Notes: generated by a model not told the origin, from the letters alone. A DNA stretch of 64,000 bases from Botryotinia globosa (GCA_014898425.1 RCSZ01000016.1:310001-374000); one strand, 5' to 3'; shown: positions 12,564 through 25,506, counted from the stretch's first letter. Numbers and translations: made by a program.

Positions 12564-13262
12564 TTATAGCATTTTTTGGTTTGGGTTAGCGATGTAAGAT
12601 TATAATGTAATGATGATGAGCAGATACCTCGGCGGGATCGAATCAAACTCAACTTTACGAATTTGAGTATAATAATACAACACCATTGAAACGATTGCGA
12701 AGTCATGGCCCGTGAAACCTCTGCGTCTTATAGTCTCAAGACCCTGGTCGTTAGTCTTCCTGAAAAGTGGTTAACCTTACATTGTAACCAAAGTGGTGCT
12801 ATGTTGAAAGGCTTCAATTACACCGCAGACGGGCAGTTTGACATACATAGAATTTACCTAGTGGCAGTCTACCCGCATATAAGCGGTTCCCATCATACCT
12901 AAACGTTGCTAGACCACCAAATTTATGGCCTTTTGAGTAAGTGGAGGTTACTGTTGTATTCGTTGTGGGTAACTTGGCCCGAGTACACAGTCGTGCGGGG
13001 AATGCTCGGGGCCAATTAGCTTTACAACCTCGCTTTGTCTCACCAACGAATGCCACAAGAAATGTTCAGCTGTGAAATAGCTGACAAGGGCTTTTTGGTG
13101 ATACATAAAAATGTGCTCAAATGAGGGGTAATAAGCACTCGCTGAATTGGCTTAAATCGTGAGCTTTTCCATTCGAGTATTGGTGGTTTGTTGATTGCAT
13201 TTGCATTGAGTTTGCGATTGGAACTCCGATCGAACTGCTCAATTCTATTGTTTCAATCCAAA
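12564..13262. other. Intergenic region, PTH11-like gene to aldehyde dehydrogenase
   Basis: About 700 bp holding the 3' end of the membrane-protein gene and the promoter of the aldehyde dehydrogenase. Small frames on either strand lack support. No repeat or RNA gene seen. Confidence 0.45.
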
Positions 13263-14931
13263 ATGGCGTTAAATAATACAGAGAAGAGGATGGATTTTGT
13301 GGTGAGATCAAATTCCATGTGGTTATCGTTGAAGTTGATGGCGGGATATTTAGCTAACAGCACTCCAGACATTTCAAAACACAATCGATGGCAAATTGCG
13401 CAAAACAGCACAAAATAGACATAGCATCAATCCAGCTACCGGCGAGCCCAATCCTGCAGTTCCACTCTCCACCATCACGGAACTTGATGAAGCTGTGCGT
13501 GCAGCGAAGACAGCTCAAAAGTCCTGGGCTCGTACCTCTATCACGGAGCGTCGTGCTATCATCCTCGCATTCGCTGATGCGTTCGCATCCTACGAGTCAG
13601 AATTCGTTGACCTGGTCATCATGGAACAAGGGAAGGCAAAATTCCTCGCTCATGATGAGTTTGCTCGCGGTTTGGCCATGATTCGAGAAACTACCGAGCT
13701 TTTGCTTATCGAAGAAGTCGTTGAAGAGACCGATACCATGGTCGCAAGTGTGAGATACGTCCCGATTGGAGTAACGTGTGGAATTGTGCCTTGGAACTAC
13801 CCGATTCTGCTTGCGATGGGAAAGCTAGTGCCTTCGGTGTGGGCCGGAAATGCAATTATCTTGAAGCCTAGTCCTGATACGCCATATTGTGGGCTTAAGA
13901 TTGTGGAACTTGCAAACAAATTCTTTCCTCCAGGAGTAGTGCAGGCCTTGAGCGGCGGGCACGAATTCGGACCTATGTGTACCATTCATCCTGGGATTGA
14001 CAAAATTGCATTTACTGGGAGTATTGCAACGGGTAAAAAGGTTATGGAGAGCTGTTCTAAAACATTGAAGCGAGTTACCCTAGAACTAGGTGGAAATGAC
14101 TCGTGTATTGTATGTGAGGATGTTGATATCGCAAATGTGGTTCCCCAGGTATGTCAGAGATTTTTTTTCCATTGAATTTTACTTTCCGTCTTCAGAGGTT
14201 GGCTAGCAGCCATGCTCCTGAAATGGATGCTATTTTCTCACCCCAAACGGAGCTCATCAATACTCAACTAGGTCGCCCATCTCGCATTACTGAATTCCGG
14301 TCAAATTTGCATGGACATAAAGCGTCTTTACGTTCATGCAGACATTTACGACGAGTTCATGTCAGCTCTCGTAGCTTATATTCCCAAGCTAAAAGTTGGA
14401 CCTGGGGCTGATCCCACAAGCTGGGTGGGCCCATTGCAAAGTAAAGCGCAAATGGATACCGTCCAAACTTTCTACGACGACATCGCAAAGAACGGACTTA
14501 AAGTCGCTCTTGGGGGTTCAAATGATAGCATTAAATCGAACGACACATTGAGCAAAGGTTATTTTGTCAATCCAACCATCATCGACAACCCGCCCGACAC
14601 CGAAAGAATCGTGCGACTCGAGCCTTTCGGTCCCATTTTCCCTGTTCTCAAATGGAGCGGTTCAGATGAGGATATTGTAGACAGAGTCAATGACACTAAT
14701 ACAGGATTGGGAGCGTCGGTATGGAGCAAAGATATCAAGCGAGCTGAGAAGATGGCTCGGGAATTACAAGCTGGAAGTGTGTGGGTGAATGCTCATTTTT
14801 ATCTTAGCGCGAAAGTTCCCTTTGGGGGGTTCAAGAATAGCGGGATTGGAATGACATGGGGATTAGTGGGATTGAAACATTGGTGTAATGCACAGAGTGT
14901 CTGGTTGCCCAAGGAGAAGGCCAAGATTTAA
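13263..14931 (+). CDS. NAD(P)-dependent aldehyde dehydrogenase
   Basis: Oxidises an aldehyde to the acid with NAD(P)+; exact substrate unknown. Three exons: 13263-13301, 13369-14148 and 14272-14931, 492 aa, the usual family length. The 13-codon first exon (MALNNTEKRMDFV) is joined by a 67-nt intron with a CTAAC branch just before its acceptor. The second intron 14149-14271 must be removed to restore the catalytic segment ALLNSGQICMDIKR. Visible motifs: GVTCGIVPWNYPILLAMGKL (active-site Asn), FTGSIATGKKVM (Rossmann nucleotide loop), LELGGND with catalytic Glu about residue 252, catalytic Cys about residue 286 in SGQIC, EPFGPIFPVLKW, and PFGGFKNSGIG near the C-terminus. No targeting signal or SKL tail is seen, so it is probably cytosolic. 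It sits downstream of the PTH11-like gene on the same strand, but with its own 700-bp upstream region. Confidence 0.92.
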
Positions 14932-17794
14932 GATTCAACATCATAATCCAAAAAAAGGTAGTTTGGAGGAACCATGTACCTAGGAGCAACAGTCACCGAC
15001 TCAACTTACCTAGTTTTATCTACTGTCAAATGCCATGCTCTTTGCTTAGATTCAGTTCTGGTAAAATTCCTGCACTTTTCGAAACAAGACCAGCGCGGTT
15101 TTCCCATGCTCCATCTTAAAGTGTATTGCGATTTTTATGCCAGGAATTGACACTAGTACCAGATGATAGTTTCATTGTTTGTCCGAAAACTTTGAGCTAT
15201 CATTGCATGCGGAGATATTCTCTTAGAAACCGAATCCTTCAACTAGACATGTACAATGGCTCGTCACTCATGGAAGCAAACGACTGCAGCTTCACTCACC
15301 AATATTGATTGCAGTAAAATCTCAAAAACCACTGGAGAGGGGATAAAGTACTGCATATTTATCAGTGAATCTACTCCCGTGCGATATTGACTGCTGAAGT
15401 TACTTATTAGTCCACGGGTACTTCAAGTACGGTTTGGAGAGCCCTAACCGGAAGGAAGTTGAGCGGACCCGCCAGAATCAGGGTAATCTGACTGCACAAC
15501 AACGTGACCAGAGCGACATGTTTGTTTGCTCGTTCGAAAGACCGATTTCCCTTTCGGAGTACTTAATGTGAGCCAGTATTGCATACTGCTCTTTCCTCTC
15601 GACGCGTATAATCGAGCTTGGAAATGTTCCTCAGCTTTATTTCTTCACAGATAAGCGTTGACTGCAAAATAACGCGCTGCTATTTTGCATCCATTCAGGA
15701 TTATCAAGAAAAGAATCTATGATCTATTGAAGTTTCTAAATTTTCAATCTCATGGAACAAATCTTATAAATTCAACGTGGAACCAAACTTGCGAGCAATT
15801 AATTTCTCCCAAGTACAACAGCAAATACAGTTCAAAGGTCATGTTTCGACAAGATCCTATGTCAAAAGCGAATTGCCCCAGGAGTTTCTTTCAACTTTTG
15901 AATCATCGGCTACTTCTGCCAATATCAATGGGTTTTCACCTCCAAAGTGAAGAGTGAGCGTTATGATTCAAGCTCGCTTTCGACGCTGAGAAACTTTTGC
16001 CTCACTACTACCCTATCAATCTCACAACAATGGAGGGACCACCAACAAGACAATTTCTCGCCATTCACAGATCTAAATATCGCTTAGTAGCGTCTCTTGC
16101 TAAGTAGTTTCACATACAGGATTGTGATCTTCGACAATCACATCCATCTTATTTCTTGCTGTCATATCGCATTCATTTTGCCCCTCCAGAAATTTCTATC
16201 ATACAATTGATTTATTTATTCGATTTGCACTGTCACTCAAGTGATCGAGAAAATTCGACTATCTGCACATTTTTCTGAAGTTTGACAACCTTTTTGCACT
16301 TATTCACCTTGTCGATTTATCGATCGATCATGGCTTGATTGAGCAGACTGCTAGAATTCACCTGACGAAAGTAAGTTTCTTCTTTGGCCTTTTGAATGAA
16401 GTGCAATATTATATACACCTGCCTTGTTATCTCGCAATATCTCGTTACATATGATCATTTGAGTAAGTTTTTGAGCTCTGGTAAGAAGGGAAAATATCTT
16501 GTCCAAAAGTCACTTTAGCAGTTGTTGTCATAATGTATTTACTGGAAATTGCCATGGTATTCAACAAGACTTGTGTCTAGTGTTGCTGAGATCTGGCGAC
16601 GGCCAATTGATGTTTGATTGCATATTAGTACTCCATGTCCCGCTCTATTGCTAGTGCGGATGAGTACGCGCTTCTGAAGACACATTTCCCCCGTTGAAAA
16701 TGACACCACAAGGGTCTAAGATTCAGATGTAGCTACAATTTGGAAGACTTTTATTTGACACCACAAAATTTATTGTGGCTGCGGTGTAGCAATATTTGGT
16801 AGACCTCTTTCATTGTCGAAATTTCGTGGTGCCATTGTCGCTTAAACAAGGAGAGTCTTGCTAGTGCTATCCTAGTCACCCGTGGCTTCTACTCGAGTGA
16901 GTACGCCTAGTTATTGAATTTCTAGCCTTACCACACTATGGAATGATAATTTTCCATAATTTTTACTATCGTTTCATACATATCATCTCTTAAATAGTTA
17001 TTGGAAATGCCAATAATTTGAGCTTATGTCTTGCTGTTGTCCTTTAGGTCTATGCTTATATTGCTGTCACCATTGTCAATACCATCACAGCCAAGATAGC
17101 GGGGATTTAAACACTCCGTTGATTAGGGTGAATCAGGATTCTAGTGATTCTCTTCAACCCCACTTCCATGCCCTCCTCCCTCCTCTCTAAAATTTCTCAA
17201 GCCTCTATTTAAGGATCGGCTTTCACCCTGAGAGGGCATGAGTCTTTAAGAAGTAAACCACATTCTAACACCCAGGAGTCTTTGACACAAAACAATAACT
17301 TGAGCACTTATCCTTGCTCATACTTTACCATACTCAACCCAAATAATTACTACCAGACCTCATTTCTCATTTCAGGATACCTACATCCTCACCGTCTTCA
17401 TCCTTAGCATTGCGCTATTAAATTCCTAAACTTCTTATATCTTGTTGTTTTGCTACTCCTATCGGCCTTCGTTGGCCAGCAGTTCAAGGATACCTGCGTC
17501 TTGCAGCTCCCTCGCTTCATATTGCAAACAGAAGGTTGGTCACAAACACCTACGTTCATGTTGCATTTGTGTTTACAATCTTTCTTTCGCTGTTTGCTAC
17601 CTTAAAACACCATCTTGCATTTCTCCATTGAGCTATATCTAATTCACTTCTATTTAGGCCTACTCCAACTATCTAAATCATCTTTTCCAATCATATATTA
17701 TTAGCAAATACCACGACTATTCCTCGTCATTTGGTCATTTGACCATCTACAAATTCACTCTCACCATATCATTTTTACGGAAATTACATAAACA
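14932..17794 (+). other. Long non-coding region and probable leader of the SET-domain gene
   Basis: Nearly 2.9 kb without a supportable coding region. Good donor-like sequences (GTAAGTTTC at about 16371, GTAAGTTTTTG at about 16462, GTGAGTACG at about 16898) suggest spliced 5' untranslated exons, but I cannot prove them. The last 500 bp is pyrimidine/A-rich, as in fungal 5' leaders. Confidence 0.35.
17171..17223 (+). promoter_or_regulatory. Possible core promoter of the SET-domain gene
   Basis: A CT-rich tract (17171-17188) is followed by TATTTAAG (17216-17223). A long open leader then runs to the ATG at 17795. CT-rich stretches just upstream of start sites are common in fungal promoters. Transcript starts were not measured. 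Confidence 0.25.
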
Positions 17795-20371
17795 ATGTCC
17801 GAGCCCACCATTCCACTTTCTCCTAAGAAAGTCGACTTCATCGACACTCCTCCTACCTCTCCATGTGACCATGAAACCGTTATATCAAGTCCCTCTCCCC
17901 TCGTTATTCGAATCTCTGGCCCCGAGAAATTCAAGAGGAAAGTGGCGTCGGTATTTGCGTCGCTTTATGATGAAGAGCCTACTCCTAAGTGCAAGACCAA
18001 GCCTGAGGAGGTGATCAAACTTGCTTCCCCATTATGGAAAGATGGCGCTCCTCAAGTTGTTCCTGGAAACGAACCGGAAGTTGAAAGGAACAAGGAGATG
18101 CTTGAAAAGCCAGGAGTTGATCGCATCGAAGTGGTCGACGGACATCTCACAAAGGATTTGTCCCCATCGGTGGACTCAACAGACATTGAATCGCCAGAGA
18201 AAGCCGCGGAGGAGGTATTGTCAATGGCTTTCGCACAACCAGAACTCACTGAAGCAATGATATCCTCTTCAGCCAATCCTGACACGGCTCTTATAGTCTC
18301 GATTGATCCAATCGAAGTCATCCATAGCGCTAGCTACCCTGCTGTGACCGAAGCTTCTCAAATGGAATACGTACCCAAAACCATCGAAGGAGACGCCGAA
18401 AAGTTTACAATCCGTCACGAGTGGACTGGAACTTGTGAATTTGATCTCATCACTGAGAAATCCATTGAACTTCAGAAAAAGGCAAGTTCCACACAGAATA
18501 TTGAATGCGGTAACTAACTATTCATTCATCAGAATCAACTCGACGGTCTCATTCTCTACCGCAAGGCACTTGTTCATGACATGACTATTGCGCCTCATGA
18601 TCCCTTCATTTACATTCGTCTTGTTAATCTTGACGCCAATCTTGCCTTCAAGGACACCTCGTCTCATTACGCGTATCGCGCTCTTATTCTTATCAAGGCT
18701 GGTCTTCAAACCATCACTCCTCAACAATCCGAGCTCTCTCGCTTAGTATACACAGCTGTTGCGACTCGGCTTTACACAAGCTCGACAGTAATAATTATTG
18801 ACGAACTACAATCGATGTGTCTTCAGGCTTATCGTTGTTTGGTCCAGGGATTACTGCATTGTGCGGCATTTTGGGATGGTTTGACGGTGGTCAAACTTGG
18901 TCTGGAGGATTTTCCTGGTGATTATGAATTACTTGATCTTCAAGAATTATTGTTTGGATCTTTCCAGAATAGACATGAAGAAATGGTGGAAGACGCCAAG
19001 AATGGGCCAGTTGACAATATCATTGCAAGTAGTAGATCAGGATCGATTTACCAGAAAAAATACCCGTGGATGGCTCCAAAGCTTTTTGTCCGAACACCCC
19101 GTTTAGTCAGACAAGTCAACTCTACTTTTGATTCTCTCAATGCAGAAGTCCGATCTGTGATCTTCGGATCTTCGGGTACAGCATCAAAATCTAAATCGCT
19201 TTCTGATTTTCCTAAGAACGCAGATGTTGGACCTCTAGGTATTTTCGCCACACGCGACATCGAGGAAGGAGAATCCATTCTAGTTGATAAGTCATACGCA
19301 TGTGTCTCCAATATTCCACCTTCGACTGGAAAATTCTGTGACGCATGTCATGCTCACCTCGCTCCCCCTTTCGCACAACCAGCTCAGATCTTTCGACCAT
19401 CATGCAGATGTAACATATCGTTCTGCTCCAGAGGCTGTCATGATCTTGCCATCGGGGGTTATCATAAGATCCAGTGTGGTATCGATTTCACCTGGCTCTA
19501 CAAAACTGGCGCGTCTCGAACTGAGTGGGACCCTAGGATGTTTCTGCGCGTAATATGTATTGTTCTAAGCACACCTGGCTGGTCAAAAGATTCGACCCCT
19601 CAGAAGAACCCTTTGCAACATCCGCTTCTGGCGAGGTTGACAGCTAATTACGCCAGTGATGACGAACAAGTTGTTCGTGGCCAAAATTGGTCCTACCAGG
19701 AGAACATAGTCGCACCTACCCGCATTCTAAGTGATCTTGGCATTGACATTTTTTCTCCAGTCAAGAAGATACACGAGGGCAAAACCAAGCTTCTGGCCAA
19801 CATCTGGACTCCGGAGCTGATCCAGACGACATACTGGCGTATGCTGAACAATGCTAATAATAGCAAAATCGACATTTCTGGCCTCCAACTAGATAAATCA
19901 TTCTGTTCCACTCGCACGCCCAACTCGGGACCTACAATGGCGCACTTGATCGTAATCAGTCCTAACTATTCGTTCTTCAACCATAGTTGCAGATACAACG
20001 TGATGTGGAATGGTACATGTTTAAACGGAGCTCAGGACATATCGACACTCCTAGCTGGAGACGGACCAAACCAGGAGGTGCTTAAACCTGGAAGTAGTAG
20101 TGTGAGTTGCAGAGCCAACAGAGATATTAAAGCAGGTGAAGAGTTGACGATTAGTTATGTGGGTGACCCTATGGGCGGTTACAGCCCTGAGGAGATCGAA
20201 AAACACCCCAAATTAGTCATTGGACAATCAGAAGATGGGGCCATGAGTCATAAAAGAATGATTACTCGTATTAATTTGATGAAATGGTTCAGCAATGCTG
20301 GATGTGGCTGTGGACAATGTGCCGAGGAAAACGACTCGGGAAGAATGCGAAAGATGATCAGGGTTGCATGA
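17795..20371 (+). CDS. SET-domain protein with MYND-like zinc insertion (SMYD-like lysine methyltransferase)
   Basis: Predicted protein-lysine methyltransferase using S-adenosylmethionine; target unknown. Two exons: 17795-18481 and 18533-20371, 841 aa. The 51-nt intron begins with GC (AAG/GCAAGT), has a CTAAC branch and ends ATCAG. Both exons are whole codons. Residues 1-229 are acidic, Ser/Pro-rich and apparently disordered. Residues 235-370 are helical and TPR-like (QLDGLILYRKALVHD.., YRALILIKAGL, CLVQGLLHCAAFWDGL). The SET domain begins near residue 461 (GPLGIFATRDIEEGE). It contains a Cys/His-rich segment (FCDACHAHL, CRCNISFCSRGCHDL, YHKIQC), then NHSC (about 712), GEELTISYVGDP (about 764) and a post-SET cysteine cluster (GCGCGQC, about 818). 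Order fits SMYD-type proteins. Key SET residues are present, so activity is plausible. Confidence 0.88.
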
Positions 20372-21390
20372 GGAACACGATGTTGAGAGGAATTGGTTTG
20401 GGGGGAGTTACTAATAGGAATTTATTACTTATGGGAGCATCGTTTTTTCATTCGATTAAGTGGTGGAGTTGAATTGAAGCTTGCGTGGGACCTAAGATCG
20501 AAAGTGTGATCGTCGCGATTGTAACTCTTCAGCGATGATGTTGAGGATGAATCAGAATGGCAAATTAAAATATATTAGCCTTAGATATAATATCAAGGGA
20601 ATGATTTTACGAACATAGCAATAAAATTTTGACACAAGTGCTTAAATGCGACATCTTTGCGCATGGAACTTACCAGCCCAATGAAATATAAAACTCGAGT
20701 GTCCTGCCTCGTCAGAATCTTATGGATGAGATAGTAGTAGGATCACATCCACGTGAAGTGAGATTTCTTACAAAATACTCATCCCCGCCCTTCTGTCCTC
20801 TAAGAATTGAAGACAAACAACAACGCCCAGCACACCAGTGCATCTAGACAACTGGCTTCACATGCAACAAACAGTGAGGCTACAAGACAGTTTGTACACC
20901 TCATTTTGCAGAATTATACACAGAGTTTGCGTACATTATATATTAGAACAATCTCTGTTCAGCATGCCCTTCAAAATCTCTCGGCTCCAAGTGCTGAAGC
21001 ACTTTGAACGCATGTCTAAATTAAGATCTTTAAAGAAAGTCGATATGTAAGTTGATGTATTGCTTTTCTCTTTACGATTTATAAGAAAGATTATGCAGGT
21101 CTAGAGGGCTTGGCAGCTCAGACTAAAATACTAGTGCCAATTCAATGGTGCTAGTACTTGATTGCATCACTGGTACTAAGTTGCCTATTTTCAATATCCT
21201 ACATCGGCGAAGACCGCTCGCTCGTACTGCCCCTTAACAAGGACAAGGGTTTCCACATCAGGAAGGATGCTATAATTGAAACGGACAAAGTTATCCATTA
21301 TGAAGTGAAATATCTCGTAATCTTTTTTGTAATGGGTATGATACATGCATTCTTATTATACACCCTGACTGACGCCATTAATCCATTTGC
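20372..21390. other. Convergent intergenic region
   Basis: About 1 kb between the 3' ends of the SET-domain gene (plus) and the SF3a60 gene (minus). Small frames at 20807-21050 and 21158-21421 have no family features. No repeat seen. Confidence 0.45.
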
Positions 21391-22943
21391 CTATAGCAAG
21401 CCTTGCTTTTGTAAATCATAGTAAACCTTCTCAGGCATAACGTTTCCCTCTGCATCCTCCATTTGAACAACACCAGTTTCTTCGGTCTTTCCCTTCTTCT
21501 TTTCCCTTTGCAATTTATCCCACAGCTTCAATGCGTCATCAATTCCAGTGATCTCGCGGAACAATGTGGTATTCGTAATACCCAAGCACTTCAAGCCATA
21601 AATGTGACGAGCCTCATTGAAATGCTTATCAAAAGCTCTTCTGCCCATGTAAACATAATTTCCACAGATCTCACATTTGAACTCAACACCTAGTCCATGG
21701 AGTTTGTAAAGCCAGAAAGGAATAGGTTTACCATCCCAGGCCAACGGCAGCTTCAATGGGTTGTAAACCTTGTCATCACTGTCTGACTCGCTGTCTGAAT
21801 CTCCGTCTCGAGGTGTTGCAGATGATGACTCGGCAAATAACGCATCAAGCTCCATTTGTCGTTCACGTTCGGTCATACCTTGCTTTCGTTCGACGTTGAC
21901 TCTTGTGTCACTTCTCTCTTGTGTCATGGCAGCAGCGAGACGCCTTACTCTGTATTCTCGCTCCGCTATTGCACGTTCCTTCAGGCGAGCTGTGGATGAT
22001 GTTGGTTGTATGGCACCATTGCTGTCCTCCCCTGTCTCGGCCATTCGCGCTGCTCGCGCTTCTGCGGATCGAACGTGCTTCTTTCCTGGGAGATGACCCT
22101 TGTATACGTTTTCATTCTTAAACTCCTTCTCACAATCTGCGCACCATATTCCAGATGCACTTGATCCATTCACGGGTGCTGTAATCTCGAGCTTCCATCC
22201 GGGAACATCATTATCTTTCCATGCCTTTTCGAAATCCTCCTCAACGCTCGCAAACAATTTATCCAAATTCTCCAATGGCCTTGTTCGGCGCATGAAGCTT
22301 TCCAGATAGTTTGCTAGCTCCCCAACGTATGCGAAGTATTGATCGGTCATCTTATCTGGGCGTTTCACGGGACATGTTGGAGGCGCGAACGAATCGAAAT
22401 TGTCCAGATATTGTAGATAGGAAAGACGTTTAATATTAGGGAGATTTAAGAATATTTCGTGAATGGTAGTGAGATCTAGAAATCGACCAAATGCTTCCTC
22501 TCCTGTGAACATGTTGTCAATTTCCGATGTAGCAGTCTCTCCTTCCATAGGTGCTTTCTTCTTGTAAGCCTTTTCGAGGTTCTCAACAGGTTCATTCGGA
22601 TATCTTTGATGGAAACTCTTGATTTCCCCAAGCTGTTTGTAAAATTCTTCCAGTGGTTCGCCCGTCGATATGGATTGAATTTCTTTGCTTCGTACTCCAT
22701 CTACATCTTTGTATATGTCTAGTAAACGTTTGGACTGATCTTGAATTCGGCCTAGGAAATGCCCAATTTGATGATCTCGATTCAATCGTTCTCGAACCTT
22801 GACAATAGGTTAGAATGGTTGACTGAAGAAATGCAAATAGCTTCAATTCTTACCTGTTTTGGATCTTCAGCTACTCTATCAGCGATACCCTGTTCAAGCC
22901 TTTCAAGATCCTCATGGAGGAATCTTTGCTCTTCTAATATCAT
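21391..22943 (-). CDS. PRP9: Splicing factor 3a subunit 3 (SF3a60 / Prp9)
   Basis: Subunit of SF3a in the U2 snRNP, needed for prespliceosome formation in the nucleus. Two exons: 22943-22854 and 22797-21391, 498 aa. The 56-nt intron (GTAAGA..CAAG, with a CTAAC branch) lies on a codon boundary and joins VAEDPKQ to VRERLNRDHQIGHFLGRIQD. ATG 22943 starts MILEEQRFLHEDLERLEQ, the conserved SF3a60 N-terminus. Other family features: EFYKQLGEIKSFHQRYPNEP, YLQYLDNFDSFAPP, a C2H2 zinc finger (CADCEKEFKNENVYKGHLPG.. with KKH), an acidic Ser/Asp stretch, and the C-terminal matrin-type finger FKCEICGNYVYMGRRAFDKH then EARHIYGLKCLGI. Length matches human SF3A3 (about 500). It diverges from the RNA helicase FAL1. 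Confidence 0.96.
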
Positions 22944-23292
22944 TTTGAAGGACTGGTATCTAATCACCTATTAATTGTGATATCGTTCCTGCCGTGGGAG
23001 GTTGATAAGGTTGATAGAGGAAAATCAACAACACGATGGATACCTAGATAGATGTACAGGTTGTTTTTGATGATTCTACGTCGTAGTTCAGGCTCTTGAA
23101 CTTTTTGCGCCAACCAATCATTTCGCGTGAATCCACGTACAACCACTAACTTTAATTTTTGACGCTAAAATTTCAGAGCTTTGTCGCATCTTATGAAGGC
23201 GGAGAAACCTCAATGACTTGCTAACAGATAAAATTGGGATTTCAACCATCGACCTCAATCTCAATACGCAAAGATAAAACTAAACCGCAATC
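22944..23292. promoter_or_regulatory. Divergent promoter of PRP9 and FAL1
   Basis: 349 bp between opposite start codons; it must carry both promoters of two RNA-processing genes. No named site identified. Confidence 0.6.
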
Positions 23293-24596
23293 ATGGCCGA
23301 AGGAATTGATAGAAAGATGGATGATCGCATGGAGTTTACAACTTCTGCAGATGTTACGGTCGCGCCAACTTTCCAGGACATGCATCTCAAGGGTATGTTT
23401 ATGTGTATATGGATATGGTCATCAGGCTTACAGTCATCTAGAGAATTTACTCCGTGGTATCTATGCATATGGTTACGAATCCCCTTCAGCTGTTCAATCT
23501 CGTGCGATTGTTCAAATTTGCAAAGGTCGCGATACTATTGCTCAAGCCCAATCTGGTACTGGTAAAACTGCAACCTTCTCTATCAGTATGCTTCAAGTCA
23601 TCGATACAGCTGTCCGCGAAACTCAAGCCTTGGTTCTTTCACCTACTCGAGAACTTGCGACTCAAATTCAATCCGTTGTCATGGCCTTGGGAGACTACAT
23701 GAATGTACAATGCCACGCTTGTATTGGAGGTACCAACGTTGGCGAGGATATCCGCAAGCTAGATTACGGACAACATATTGTTTCTGGAACACCAGGTCGT
23801 GTTGCTGATATGATTCGTCGTCGAAATCTCCGCACTCGTCATATCAAGATGTTGGTTCTTGATGAAGCCGATGAGTTGTTAAACCGTGGATTCAGGGAGC
23901 AGATTTACGATGTCTACCGTTACCTCCCACCTGCGACACAAGTCGTTGTCGTTTCCGCTACCCTTCCATACGATGTTCTCGACATGACTACGAAATTTAT
24001 GACCGACCCTGTCCGTATCCTCGTCAAGCGTGATGAGTTGACGTTGGAAGGTCTGAAACAATACTTTATTGCCGTGGAGAAAGAAGATTGGAAATTCGAT
24101 ACACTTTGCGATTTATACGATACCCTCACTATTACTCAAGCCGTTATCTTTTGCAACACAAGAAGAAAGGTTGATTGGTTGACCGATAAGATGCGCGAGG
24201 CCAACTTTACTGTATCCTCTATGCACGGAGAGATGCCTCAGAAGGAAAGAGATAGCATTATGCAAGATTTCCGCCAGGGAAATTCTAGAGTGTTGATTTC
24301 TACCGATGTTTGGGCTCGTGGAATTGACGTTCAACAAGTTTCATTGGTCATCAATTATGACTTGCCAGTTAACCGTGAGAACTATATTCATCGCATTGGT
24401 CGCAGTGGTAGATTCGGAAGAAAGGGTGTTGCGATCAATTTCGTGACCAGTGAAGATGTAAGGATCTTGAGAGATATTGAGTGCAAGTATTTCCCCTCCT
24501 TGAATCCTGCCGCGCAGTGCTAATATGTTTGAAACAGTGTACTACTCTACTCAAATCGATGAGATGCCAATGAATGTTGCGGATCTCCTGACTTAA
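23293..24596 (+). CDS. FAL1: DEAD-box RNA helicase FAL1 / eIF4A-III
   Basis: ATP-dependent RNA helicase of the eIF4A-III type: exon-junction core in many eukaryotes, 18S rRNA processing in yeast (Fal1). Three exons: 23293-23392, 23442-24482 and 24538-24596, 399 aa, matching the family. Motifs: Q-motif region [15 protein letters not shown], motif [28 protein letters not shown], the [11 protein letters not shown] helicase-C start, [14 protein letters not shown] and [12 protein letters not shown]. The last intron starts with GC (GAGT/GCAAGT, 24483-24537, CTAAT branch). Only by removing it does the frame continue as [18 protein letters not shown], the conserved eIF4A-III C-terminus. Reading through gives an unrelated short tail. 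N-terminal [18 protein letters not shown] and the PMNVADL end favour FAL1/eIF4A-III over translation factor eIF4A. Confidence 0.95.
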
Positions 24597-25506
24597 TTTG
24601 TTTAGCCTAATTTAGTTGAGGGAAGACAAATGAAGAAAACGACGGTGCTTCATAAGCACGTCAAGAAAACAACTTGCGTGGAGGAAACGGGACATGTCCA
24701 ATAAAGTGAGTATTTTCAGTGCCCGCCATCAAAGTGCACTAAGCTAACATGTTAAATATAGAAAACAGATTGACAAAAATTCACAAGCAATTTTCTTCAT
24801 TGAATGACACGAGGGAAGCTTTTAGACAAGGCACGAATTCCGAGATTTACTAATTTCGATGTAATCAAGATGGGTCATTACTATGCTTCGCCCCCTCCCT
24901 GGCCTGTTCGTCTCCTGATAGATCTGAAGGAATGTGGTCACAAACGTCGCGATTGCTCTGCCCAGTGGTCTCTAACGTGAAACCAAAAAGGGCTGGGAAC
25001 AATTATTGTTGGTCGCGTGTAGTGATCTGGGGTCGGCCCAGAATAGGTGTCCACGAGGGAATCATTCATCATCCCACCAACATGGGCCGATGGGACGCCG
25101 ACCTAGCACAAATGTCCCCTCTTTTTAGCTACCTACCTACTGGTTGGATTATCGTGCCCCTCCAACACATATGAATTGCCTGTGATGCATGTTGATGATG
25201 CACCCTCTATCCTACACAGCCTAACGTGAAGCGCGCAAACATGGACTGGTTTGAAGTGACTGCTTAAGTTGAAGTGACTGTTTCACGAGTTACAAACAAT
25301 TTAAAATGACGATGATGATGAACACGGGAGTCAAAAGCTTAACAGGACAAAGGGAGAAGGATTGAAATATTTGTTCATTTCCTCTGCATCTCCAAATAGG
25401 TGTAGCCTGGTCGTTTGGACTCTGTGGTGGACGGATTTCGTGCATGTAAAGGCTTGGCAATTTCGGCCATCATCGGTGGAGGGATTGGGTGGTGGATGCT
25501 GGGTGG

